In this document: in pieces, positions 49,361-61,710 of the stretch | Numbering within the stretch: the first letter of the stretch is position 1 | Layout of the letters: each line of letters opens with the position of its first letter | Source of the DNA: Megalopta genalis | Taxonomy: Eukaryota > Arthropoda > Insecta > Hymenoptera > Halictidae | Reading direction: 5' to 3' | Length of the DNA: 64,000 nucleotides | Assembly: GCF_051020955.1 (NCBI RefSeq) | Contig: NW_027476464.1 | Location: forward strand, 124,001 to 188,000 | Made by a program: the position numbers and the translations under genes | The notes under the pieces: generated by a model | The model's input: only the letters and a program-made list of their open reading frames with translations | Told to the model about the DNA's origin: nothing | Databases searched by the model: none

Positions 49361-52274
49361 TATCCCTTATATCGCAAGTATTTGTGCTAAATCATTTGTT
49401 TCGCACAGATTTGAAGCTAAACCTTTTACATCGCATTGATTTGAAGATAAATCATGTGTTTCGCTTGGATTTGAAGCTAAATCATGTGTTTCGCATGGAT
49501 TTGAAGCTAACTCGTTTGTGTCGCCTGCATTTGAAGCTATATCATTTATATCGCAAGTATTTGATGCCAAAATCATTTGTTTCGCACGCATTTGAATCTA
49601 AACCTTCTACTTCGCATTGATTTGAAGCTAAATCATGTGTTTCGTATGGATTTGAAGCTAACTCGTTTGTTTCGCATGCAATTGAAGCTAAATCATGTCT
49701 TTCACAAGTATTTGAAGATGAACCATTTAAATCGCATGGCTTTGAACCTGAGCCTTCTACTTCGCACAGATTTACACCTAAATAATGTGTTTCGCATGGA
49801 TTTGAAGCTAAACCTTCTACATCCCATGGATTTGAAGCTAAATCATGTGTTTGGCATGGATTTGAATCTAAACCTTCTACATCGCATTGATTTGCAGCTG
49901 AATCATGTGTTTCGCATTGATTTGACGCTAACTCGTTCCTTTCGCCTGCATTTGAAACTATATCACTTATATCGCAAGTATTTGAAGCTAAATCATGTGT
50001 TTCGCTTGGATTTGAAGCTAAACCTTCTACATCGCATTGATTTGAAGCTTAATCTAGTGTATCGCATGGATTTGACGCTAAACCTCCTACAACGCATTGA
50101 TTTTCAGCTAAATCATGTGTTTCGCATGGATTTGAAGCTAACTCGTTCATTTCGCCTGCAGTTGAATCTACGTCACTTATATCGCAAGTATTTGAAGCTA
50201 AATCATGTGTTTCGCTTGGATTTGAAGCTAAACCTTCTACATCGCATTCATTTGAACCAATTCATGTGTTTCGCGTAGATTTGAAGCTAACTCGTTTGTT
50301 TCGCATGCAGTTGTAGCTAAATAATGTATATCACAAGTATTTGTAGCTAAACCATTTGTATCGCATGGATTTGAAGCTCTGCCTTCTACTTCGCTTTGAT
50401 TTGACGCTAAATATTGTGTTTCGAATGGATTTGAAGCTAACTCGTTCGTTTCGCATGCAGTTGAAACTGAATCATGTATATCACAAGTATTTGAAGCTAA
50501 ACCATTTGTTTCGCATGTATTAGAAGCTAAGCCTTCTACTTGGCTTTGAATTGAAGCTAAATCGTGTGTTTTGCATGGATTTGAAGCTAACTCGTTTGTT
50601 TCTCCTGTATTTGAAGCTGTATCATTTTTATCGCAAGTATTTGATGCTAAACCATTTGTCTCGCATGGATTTGAAGCTAAGCCTTCTACTTCGCATTGAT
50701 TGGATCCTAAATCACGTGTTTTGCATGGATTTGAATCTAAGCCTTCTACATAGCATTAATTTGCAGCTGAATCATGTGTTTAGCATGGATTTGAAGCTAA
50801 CTCGTTTGTGTCGCCTGCATTTGAAGCTATATCATTTATATCGCAAGTATTTGATGCCAAAATCATTTGTTTCGCACGCATTTGAATCTAAACCTTCTAC
50901 TTCGCATTGATTTGAAGCAAAATCATGTGTTTCGTATGGATTTGAAGCTAACTCGATCGTTTCGCCTGCATCTGAAGCTATATCCCTTATATCGCAAGTA
51001 TTTGTGCTAAATCATTTGTTTCGCACAGATTTGAAGCTAAACCTTTTACATCGCATTGATTTGAAGATAAATCATGTGTTTCGCTTGGATTTGAAGCTAA
51101 ATCATGTGTTTCGCATGGATTTGAAGCTAACTCGTTTGTGTCGCCTGCATTTGAAGCTATATCATTTATATCGCAAGTATTTGATGCCAAAATCATTTGT
51201 TTCACACGCATTTGAATCTAAACCTTCTACTTCGCATTGATTTGAAGCTAAATCATGTGTTTCGTATGGATTTGAAGCTAACTCGTTTGTTTCGCATGCA
51301 ATTGAAGCTAAATCATGTCTTTCACAAGTATTTGAAGATGAACCATTTAAATCGCATGGCTCTGAACCTGAGCCTTCTACTTCGCACAGATTTACACCTA
51401 AATAATTTGTTTCGCATGGATTTGAAGCTAAACCTTCTACATCCCATGGATTTGAAGCTAAATCATGTGTTTGGCATGGATTTGAATCTAAACCTTCTAC
51501 ATCGCATTGATTTGCAGCTGAATCATGTGTTTCGCATGGATTTGAAGCTAACTCGTTCGTTTCGCCTGCATTTGAAACTATATCACTTATATCGCAAGTA
51601 TTTGAAGCTAAATCATGTGTTTCGCTTGGATTTGAAGCTAAACCTTCTACATCGCATTGATTTGAAGCTTAATCTAGTGTATCGCATGGATTTGACGCTA
51701 AACCTCCTACAACGCATTGATTTGCAGCTAAATCATGTGTTTCGCATGGATTTGAAGCTAACTCGTTCATGCCGCTGCAGTTGAATCTACATCACTTATA
51801 TCGCAAGTATTTGAAGCTAAATCATGTGTTTCGCTTGGATTTGAAGCTAAACCTTCTACATCGCATTCATTTGAACCAATTCATGTGTTTCGCGTAGATT
51901 TGAAGCTAACTCGTTTGTTTCGCATGCAGTTGTAGCTAAATAATGTATATCACAAGTATTTGTAGCTAAACCAATTGTATCGCATGGATTTGAAGTTCTG
52001 CCTTCTACTTCGCATTGATTTGACGCTAAATATTGTGTTTCGAATGGATTTGAAGCAAACTCGTTCGTTTCGCATGCAGTTGAAACTGAATCATGTATAT
52101 CACAAGTATTTGAAGCTAAACCATTTGTTTCGCATGTATTAGAAGCTAAGCCTTCTACTTGGCTTTGAATTGAAGCTAAATCGTGTGTTTTGCATGGATT
52201 TGAAGCTAACTCGTTTGTTTCTCCTGTATTTGAAGCTGTATCATTTATATCGCTAGTATTTGAAGCTAAACCAT
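49036..52274. repeat. Tandem duplication of a 1,620-bp unit (54 monomers)
   Basis: Copy 1 (49036-50655) and copy 2 (50656-52274) pair at 1620 bp until about 51770. There copy 2 lost one base (TTCATGCCGCTGCAG against TTCATTTCGCCTGCAG), and the offset is 1619 bp afterwards. Both contain the 29-bp GTATTTGTGCTAAATC unit and the 31-bp TTTGATGCCAAAATC unit, which balance in length. A related series occurs at 53566-55200. Confidence 0.85.
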
Positions 52275-55200
52275 TTGTTTCGCATGTATTAGAAGCTAAG
52301 CCTTCTACTTCGCATTGTTTCGATCCTAAATCACGTGTTTTGCATGGATTTGAAACTAAGCCTTCTACATCACATTGATTTGAAGCAAAATCATGTGTTT
52401 CGCGTGGATTTGAAGGTAACCCCTTTCTTTCGCATGCAGTTGAAGCTAAATCATGTCTTTCACAAGTATTTGAAGATGAACCATTTGAATCGCATGGCTT
52501 TGAACCTGAGCCTTCTACTTCGCACTGATTTGCACCAAAATAATGTGTTTCGCATGGATTTGAATCTAAACCTTCTACATCCCATGGATTTGAAGCTAAA
52601 TCATGTGTTTGGCATGGATTTGAAGCTAAACCTTCTACATCGCATTGATTTGCAGCTGAATCATGTGTTCCGCATGGATTTGCGTGCTAACTCGTTCGTT
52701 TCGCCTGCATTTGAAACTATATCACTTATATCGCAAGTATTTGAAGCTAAATCATGTGTTTCGTATGGATTTGAAGCTAACTCGTTCGTTTCGCCTGCAT
52801 CTGAAGCTATATCCCTTATATTGCAAGTATTTGATGCCAAAATCATTTGTTTCGCACGCATTTGAATCTAAACCTTCTACTTCGCATTGATTTGAAGCTA
52901 AATCATGTGTTTCGTATGGATTTGAAGCTAACTCGTTTGTTTCGCATGCAATTGAAGCTAAATCATGTCTTTCACAAGTATTTGAAGATGAACCATTTAA
53001 ATCGCATGGCTTTGAACCTGAGCCTTCTACTTCGCACAGATTTACACCTAAATAATGTGTTTCGCATGGATTTGAATCTAAACCTTCTACATCCCATGGA
53101 TTTGAAGCTAAATCATGTGTTTGGCATGGATTTGAAGCTAAACCTTCTACATCGCATTGATTTGCAGCTGAATCATGTGTTCCGCATGGATTTGCGTGCT
53201 AACTCGTTCGTTTCGCCTGCATTTGAAACTATATCACTTATATCGCAAGTATTTGAAGCTAAATCATGTGTTTCGCATGGATTTGAATCTAAACCTGCTA
53301 CTTCGCATTGATTTGAAGCTAAATTATGTGTTTCGCGTGGATTTGAAGGTAACTCGTTGTTTCGCATGCAGTTGAAACTAAATCATGTATATCACATGTA
53401 TTTGCAGCTAAACAATTCATTCGCATGGATTTGAAGCTAAGCCTTCTACTTGGCATTGAATTGAAGCTAAATCGTGTGTTTTGCATGGATTTGAAGCTAA
53501 CTCGTTTGTTTCTGCTGTATTTGAAGCTATATCATTTATATCGCAAGTATTTGAAGCTAAAGCATTTGTCTCGCATGGATTTGAAACTAAGCCTTCTACT
53601 TCGCATTGATTGGATCCTAAATCACGTGTTTTGCATGGATTTGAATCTAAGCCTTCTACATAGCATTAATTTGCAGCTGAATCATGTGTTTCGCATGGAT
53701 TTGAAGCTAATTCGTTTGTGTCGCCTGCATTTGAAGCTATATCATTTATATCGCAAGTATTTGATGCCAAAATCATTTGTTTCGTACGCATTTGAATCTA
53801 AACCTTCTACTTCGCATTGATTTGAAGCTAAATCATGTGTTTCGTATGGATTTGAAGCTAACTCGTTCGTTTCGCCTGCATCTGAAGCTATATCCCTTAT
53901 ATCGCAAGTATTTGTGCTAAATCATTTGTTTCGCACAGATTTGAAGCTAAACCTTTTACATCGCATTGATTTGAAGATAAATCATCTGTTTCGCTTGGAT
54001 TTGAAGCTAAATCATGTGTTTCGCATGGATTTGAAGCTAACTCGTTTGTGTCGCCTGCATTTGAAGCTATATCATTTATATCGCAAGTATTTGATGCCAA
54101 AATCATTTGTTTCGCACGCATTTGAATCTAAACCTTCTACTTCGCATTGATTTGAATCTAAATCATGTGTTTCGTATGGATTTGAAGCTAACTCGTTCGT
54201 TTCGCATGCAATTGAAGCTAAATCATGTCTTTCACAAGTATTTGAAGATGAACCATTTAAATCGCATGGCTTTGAACCTGAGCCTTCTACTTCGCACAGA
54301 TTTACACCTAAATAATGTGTTTCGCATGGATTTGAAGCTAAAACTTCTACATCCCATGGATTTGAAGCTAAATCATGTGTTTGGCATGGATTTGAATCTA
54401 AACCTTCTACATCGCATTGATTTGCAGCTGAATCATGTGTTTCGCATTGATTTGACGCTATCTCGTTCCTTTCGCCTGCATTTGAAACTATATCACTTAT
54501 ATCGCAAGTATTTGAAGCTAAATCATGTGTTTCGCTTGGATTTGAAGCTAAACCTTCTACATCGCATTGATTTGAAGCTTAATCTAGTGTATCGCATGGA
54601 TTTGACGCTAAACCTCCTACAACGCATTGATTTGCAGCTAAATCATGTGTTTCGCATGGATTTGAAGCTAACTCGTTCATTTCGCCTGCAGTTGAATCTA
54701 CGTCACTTATATCGCAAGTATTTGAAGCTAAATCATGTGTTTCGCTTGGATTTGAAGCTAAACCTTCTACATCGCATTCATTTGAACCAATTCATGTGTT
54801 TCGCGTAGATTTGAAGCTAACTCGTTTGTTTCGCATGCAGTTGTAGCTAAATAATGTATATCACAAGTATTTGTAGCTAAACCATTTGTATCGCATGGAT
54901 TTGAAGCTCTGCCTTCTACTTCGCATTGATTTGACGCTAAATATTGTGTTTCGAATGGATTTGAAGCTAACTCGTTCGTTTCGCATGCAGTTGAAACTGA
55001 ATCATGTATATCACAAGTATTTGAAGCTAAACCATTTGTTTCGCATGTATTAGAAGCTAAGCCTTCTACTTGGCTTTGAATTGAAGCTAAATCGTGTGTT
55101 TTGCATGGATTTGAAGCTAACTCGTTTGTTTCTCCTGTATTTGAAGCTGTATCATTTATATCGCTAGTATTTGAAGCTAAACCATTTGTTTCGCATGTAT

Positions 55201-55539
55201 TAGAAGCTAAGCCTTCTACTTCGCATTGATTCGATCCTAAATCACGTGTTTTGCATGGATTTGAAACTAAGCCTTCTACATCACATTGATTTGAAGCTAA
55301 ATCATGTGTTTCGCGTGGATTTGAAGGTAACCCCTTTGTTTCGCATGCAGTTGAAGCTAAATCATGTCTTTCACAAGTATTTGAAGATGAACCATTTGAA
55401 TCGCATGGCTTTGAACCTGAGCCTTCTACTTCGCACTGATTTGCACCTAAATAATGTGTTTCGCATGGATTTGAATCTAAACCTTCTACATCCCATGGAT
55501 TTGAAGCTAAATCATGTGTTTGGCATGGATTTGAAGCTA

Positions 55540-55860
55540 AACCTTCTACATCCCATGTTTTTGAAGCTTAATCATGTGTTTTGCATGGATTAGAAGCTAA
55601 CTTGATTGTATCCTCTGCAGTTGAAGTTACTTCATTTATATCGCAAGTATTTGAAGCTAAACCTTCTACATCGCATTGATTTGAAGCTAAATCATGTGTT
55701 TCGCATGGATTTGAAGCTCACTCGTTTGTTCCTCCAGCTTTTGATGCTATATTACTTATATCGCAAGTATTTGAAGCTAAATCATATGGGTCGCATGCAT
55801 TTGAAGCTGAAACTTCTACATCGCATTGATTTGAAGCTAAACCATTTGTTTCGCATGTAT
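55540..55860. repeat. Insert resembling 9434-9712 inside right-half HORs
   Basis: Bases 55546-55830 carry the monomer series CATCCCATGTTTTTGAAGC, CTTGATTGTATCCTCTGCAG, TTCATTTATATCGC and CATATGGGTCGCATGC. The same series occurs at about 9430-9712 in the left half, over 46 kb away, with small changes such as CTCACTCG here and CTCACATCG there. It sits between two copies of the right-half HOR (55246 and 55906) and looks like a block moved across the array, by long-range exchange or conversion. Confidence 0.75.
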
Positions 55861-58800
55861 TAGAAGCTAAGCCTTCTACTTCGCATTGATTCGATCCTAA
55901 ATCACGTGTTTTGCATGGATTTGAAACTAAGCCTTCTACATCACATTGATTTGAAGCTAAATCATGTGTTTCGCGTGGATTTGAAGGTAACCCCTTTGTT
56001 TCGCATGCAGTTGAAGCTAAATCATGTCTTTCACAAGTATTTGAAGATGAACCATTTGAATCGCATGGCTTTGAACCTGAGCCTTCTACTTCGCACTGAT
56101 TTGCACCTAAATAATGTGTTTCGCATGGATTTGAATCTAAACCTTCTACATCCCATGGATTTGAAGCTAAATCATGTGTTTGGCATGGATTTGAAGCTAA
56201 ACCTTCTACATCGCATTGATTTGCAGCTGAATCATGTGTTTCGCATGGATTTGCGTGCTAACTCGTTCGTTTCGCCTGCATTTGAAACTATATCACTTAT
56301 ATCGCAAGTATTTGAAGCTAAATCATGTGTTTCGCATGGATTTGAATCTAAACCTGCTACTTCGCATTGATTTGAAGCTAAATTATGTGTTTCGCGTGGA
56401 TTTGAAGGTAACTCGTTGTTTCGCATGCAGTTGAAACTAAATCATGTATATCACATGTATTTGCAGCTAAACAATTCATTCGCATGGATTTGAAGCTAAG
56501 CCTTCTACTTGGCATTGAATTGAAGCTAAATCGTGTGTTTTGCATGGATTTGAAGCTAACTCGTTTGTTTCTGCTGTATTTGAAGCTATATCATTTATAT
56601 CGCAAGTATTTGAAGCTAAAGCATTTGTCTCGCATGGATTTGAAACTAAGCCTTCTACTTCGCATTGATTGGATCCTAAATCACGTGTTTTGCATGGATT
56701 TGAATCTAAGCCTTCTACATAGCATTAATTTGCAGCTGAATCATGTGTTTCGCATGGATTTGAAGCTAATTCGTTTGTGTCGCCTGCATTTGAAGCTATA
56801 TCATTTATATCGCAAGTATTTGATGCCAAAATCATTTGTTTCGTACGCATTTGAATCTAAACCTTCTACTTCGCATTGATTTGAAGCTAAATCATGTGTT
56901 TCGTATGGATTTGAAGCTAACTCGTTCGTTTCGCCTGCATCTGAAGCTATATCCCTTATATCGCAAGTATTTGTGCTAAATCATTTGTTTCGCACAGATT
57001 TGAAGCTAAACCTTTTACATCGCATTGATTTGAAGATAAACCATGTGTTTCGCATGGATTTGAATCTAAACCTGCTACTTCGCATTGATTTGAAGCTAAA
57101 TTATGTGTTTCGCGTGGATTTGAAGGTAACTCGTTGTTTCGCATGCAGTTGAAGCTAAATCATGCATTTCACAAGTATTTGAAGCCGAACCATTAGATTC
57201 GCATGGATTTGAAGCTAAGCCTTCTACTTCGCACTGATTTGAAGCTAAATCATGTGTTTCGCGTGGATTTGAAGGTAACTCGTTTGTTTCGAATGCAGTT
57301 GAAGCTAAATCATGTCTGTCACAATTATTTGTAGCTAAACCATTTGTTTCGCATGGATTTGAAGCTAAATCATGTGTTTCTCATGGATTTGAAGCAAACT
57401 CGTTTGTTTGGCCAGCATTGAAGCTATATCACTTATATCGCAAGTATTTGATGCCAAAATCATTTGTTTCGCACGGATTTGAAGCTAAACCTGCTACTTC
57501 GCATTGATTTGAAGCTAAATCATGTGTTTCGTATGGATTTGAATCTAACTCGTTTGTTTCGCATGCAATTGAAGCTAAATCATGTGTTTCGCTTGGATTT
57601 GAAGCTAAACCTTCTACATCGCATTCATTTGAACCAATTCATGTGTTTCGCGTAGATTTGAAGCTAACTCGTTTGTTTCGCATGCAGTTGTAGCTAAATA
57701 ATGTATATCACAAGTATTTGTAGCTAAACCATTTGTATCGCATGGATTTGAAGCTCTGCCTTCTACTTCGCATTGATTTGACGCTAAATATTGTGTTTCG
57801 AATGGATTTGAAGCTAACTCGTTCGTTTCGCATGCAGTTGAAACTGAATCATGTATATCACAAGTATTTGAAGCTAAACCATTTGTTTCGCATGTATTAG
57901 AAGCTAAGCCTTCTACTTCGCATTGATTCGATCCTAAATCACGTGTTTTGCATGGATTTGAAACTAAGCCTTCTACATCACATTGATTTGAAGCTAAATC
58001 ATGTGTTTCGCGTGGATTTGAAGGTAACCCCTTTGTTTCGGATGCAGTTGAAGCTAAATCATGTCTTTCACAAGTATTTGAAGATGAACCATTTGAATCG
58101 CATGGCTTTGAACCTGAGCCTTCTACTTCGCACTGATTTGCACCTAAATAATGTGTTTCGCATGGATTTGAATCTAAACCTTCTACATCCCATGGATTTG
58201 AAGCTAAATCATGTGTTTGGCATGGATTTGAAGCTAAACCTTCTACATCGCATTGATTTGCAGCTGAATCATGTGTTTCGCATGGATTTGCGTGCTAACT
58301 CGTTCGTTTCGCCTGCATTTGAAACTATATCACTTATATCGCAAGTATTTGAAGCTAAATCATGTGTTTCGCATGGATTTGAATCTAAACCTGCTACTTC
58401 GCATTGATTTGAAGCTAAATTATGTGTTTCGCGTGGATTTGAAGGTAACTCGTTGTTTCGCATGCAGTTGAAACTAAATCATGTATATCACATGTATTTG
58501 CAGCTAAACAATTCATTCGCATGGATTTGAAGCTAAGCCTTCTACTTGGCATTGAATTGGAGCTAAATCGTGTGTTTTGCATGGATTTGAAGCTAACTCG
58601 TTTGTTTCTGCTGTATTTGAAGCTATATCATTTATATCGCAAGTATTTGAAGCTAAAGCATTTGTCTCGCATGGATTTGAAGCTAAGCCTTCTACTTCGC
58701 ATTGATTGGATCCTAAATCACGTGTTTTGCATGGATTTGAATCTAAGCCTTCTACATAGCATTAATTTGCAGCTGAATCATGTGTTTCGCATGGATTTGA

Positions 58801-58980
58801 AGCTAACTCGTTTGTGTCGCCTGCATTTGAAGCTATATCATTTATATCGCAAGTATTTGATGCCAAAATCATTTGTTTCGCACGCATTTGAATCTAAACC
58901 TTCTACTTCGCATTGATTTGAAGCTAAATCATGTGTTTCGTATGGATTTGAAGCTAACTCGTTTGTTTCGCATGCAATTG

Positions 58981-59454
58981 AAGCTAAATCATGTGTTTCG
59001 CTTGGATTTGAAGCTAAACCTTCTACATCGCATTGATTTGAAGCTTAATCTAGTGTATCGCATGGATTTGACGCTAAACCTCCTACAACGCATTGATTTG
59101 CAGCTAAATCATGTGTTTCGCATGGATTTGAAGCTAACTCATTCATTTCGCCTGCAGTTGAATCTACATCACTTATATCGCAAGTATTTGAAGCTAAATC
59201 ATGTGTTTCGCTTGGATTTGAAGCTAAACCTTCTACATCGCATTGATTTGAAGCTTAATCTAGTGTATCGCATGGATTTGACGCTAAACCTCCTACAACG
59301 CATTGATTTGCAGCTAAATCATGTGTTTCGCATGGATTTGAAGCTAACTCATTCATTTCGCCTGCAGTTCAATCTACATCACTTATATCGCAAGTATATG
59401 AAGCTAAATCATGTGTTTCGCTTGGATTTGAAGCTAAACCTTCTACATCGCATT
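58981..59454. repeat. 210-bp unit (7 monomers) in tandem
   Basis: Units at 58981-59190 and 59191-59400 match almost exactly, and a partial third runs from 59401 to about 59454. The shared rare monomers are CTTAATCTAGTGTATCGC and CTCCTACAACGCATTG. Single-base differences include AGTTGAATC against AGTTCAATC. Singleton versions of this unit occur near 47740, 49990, 51610, 54520 and 62080, so the tandem doubling is private to this copy. Confidence 0.9.
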
Positions 59455-61050
59455 CATTTGAACCAATTCATGTGTTTCGCGTAGATTTGAAGCTAACTCG
59501 TTTGTTTCGCATGCAGTTGTAGCTAAATAATGTATATCACAAGTATTTGTAGCTAAACCATTTGTATCGCATGGATTTGAAGCTCTGCCTTCTACTTCGC
59601 ATTGATTTGACGCTATATATTGTGTTTCGAATGGATTTGAAGCTAACTCGTTCGTTTCGCATGCAGTTGAAACTGAATCATGTATATCACAAGTATTTGA
59701 AGCTAAACCATTTGTTTCGCATGTATTAGAAGCTAAGCCTTCTACTTGGCTTTGAATTGAAGCTAAATCGTGTGTTTTGCATGGATTTGAAGCTAACTCG
59801 TTTGTTTCTCCTGTATTTGAAGCAGTATCATTTATATCGCTAGTATTTGAAGCTAAACCATTTGTTTCGCATGGATTTGAAGCTAAGCCTTCTACTTCGC
59901 ATTGATTCGATCCTAAATCACGTGTTTGGCATGGATTTGAAACTAAGCCTTCTACATCACATTGATTTGAAGCTAAATCATGTGTTTCGCGTGGATTTGA
60001 AGGTAACCCCTTTGTTTCGCATGCAGTTGAAGCTAAATCATGTCTTTCACAAGTATTTGAAGATGAACCATTTGAATCGCATGGCTTTGAACCTGAGCCT
60101 TCTACTTCGCACTGATTTGCACCTAAATAATGTGTTTCGCATGGATTTGAATCTAAACCTTCTACATCCCATGGATTTGAAGCTAAATCATGTGTTTGGC
60201 ATGGATTTGAAGCTAAACCTTCTACATCGCATTGATTTGCAGCTGAATCATGTGTTTCGCATGGATTTGCGTGCTAACTCGTTCGTTTCGCCTGCATTTG
60301 AAAACTATATCACTTATATCGCAAGTATTTGAAGCTAAATCATGTGTTTCGCATGGATTTGAATCTAAACCTGCTACTTCGCATTGATTTGAAGCTAAAT
60401 TATGTGTTTCGCGTGGATTTGAAGGTAACTCGTTGTTTCGCATGCAGTTGAAGCTAAATCATGCATTTCACAAGTATTTGAAGCCGAACCATTAGATTCG
60501 CATGGATTTGAAGCTAAGCCTTCTACTTCGCACTGATTTGAAGCTAAATCATGTGTTTCGCGTGGATTTGAAGGTAACTCGTTTGTTTCGCATGCAGTTG
60601 AAACTGAATCATGTATATCACAAGTATTTGAAGCTAAACCATTTGTTTCGCATGTATTAGAAGCTAAGCCTTCTACTTGGCTTTGAATTGAAGCTAAATC
60701 GTGTGTTTTGCATGGATTTGAAGCTAACTCGTTTGTTTCTCCTGTATTTGAAGCAGTATCATTTATATCGCTAGTATTTGAAGCTAAACCATTTGTTTCG
60801 CATGGATTTGAAGCTAAGCCTTCTACTTCGCATTGATTGGATCCTAAATCACGTGTTTTGCATGGATTTGAATCTAAGCCTTCTACATAGCATTAATTTG
60901 CAGCTGAATCATGTGTTTCGCATGGATTTGAAGCTAACTCGTTTGTGTCGCCTGCATTTGAAGCTATATCATTTATATCGCAAGTATTTGATGTCAAAAT
61001 CATTTGTTTCGTACGCATTTGAATCTAAACCTTCTACTTCGCATTGATAT

Positions 61051-61710
61051 GAAGCTAAATCATGTGTTTCGTATGGATTTGAAGCTAACTCGTTCGTTTC
61101 GCCTGCATCTGAAGCTATATCCCTTATATCGCAAGTATTTGTGCTAAATCATTTGTTTCGCACAGATTTGAAGCTAAACTTTTTACATCGCATTGATTTG
61201 AAGATAAATCATGTGTTTCGCTTGGATTTGAAGCTAAATCAAGTGTTTCGCATGGATTTGAAGCTAACTCGTTTGTGTCGCCTGCATTTGAAGCTATATC
61301 ATTTATATCGCAAGTATTTGATGCCAAAATCATTTGTTTCGCTCGCATTTGAATCTAAACCTTCTACTTCGCATTGATTTGAAGCTAAATCATGTGTTTC
61401 GTATGGATTTGAAGCTAACTCGTTTGTTTCGCCTGCATCTGAAGCTATATCCCTTATATCGCAAGTATTTGTGCTAAATCATTTGTTTCGCACAGATTTG
61501 AAGCTAAACCTTTTACATCGCATTGATTTGAAGATAAACCATGTGTTTCGCTTGGATTTGAAGCTAAATCATGTGTTTCGCATGGATTTGAAGCTAACTC
61601 GTTCGTGTCGCCTGCATTTGAAGCTATATCATTTATATCGCAAGTATTTGATGCCAAAATCATTTGTTTCGCACGCATTTGAATCTAAACCTTCTACTTC
61701 GCAATTAATT
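61051..61710. repeat. 330-bp unit (11 monomers) in tandem
   Basis: Units at 61051-61380 and 61381-61710 align at exactly 330 bp. Each holds a 29-bp monomer (GTATTTGTGCTAAATC, near 61135) and a 31-bp monomer (TTTGATGCCAAAATC, near 61318), leaving the total at 11 x 30. The second unit ends with an extra base near 61702 (CGCAATTAATTTGAAGC). Related single units lie near 47360, 49300, 50920, 53830 and 63310. Confidence 0.9.
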
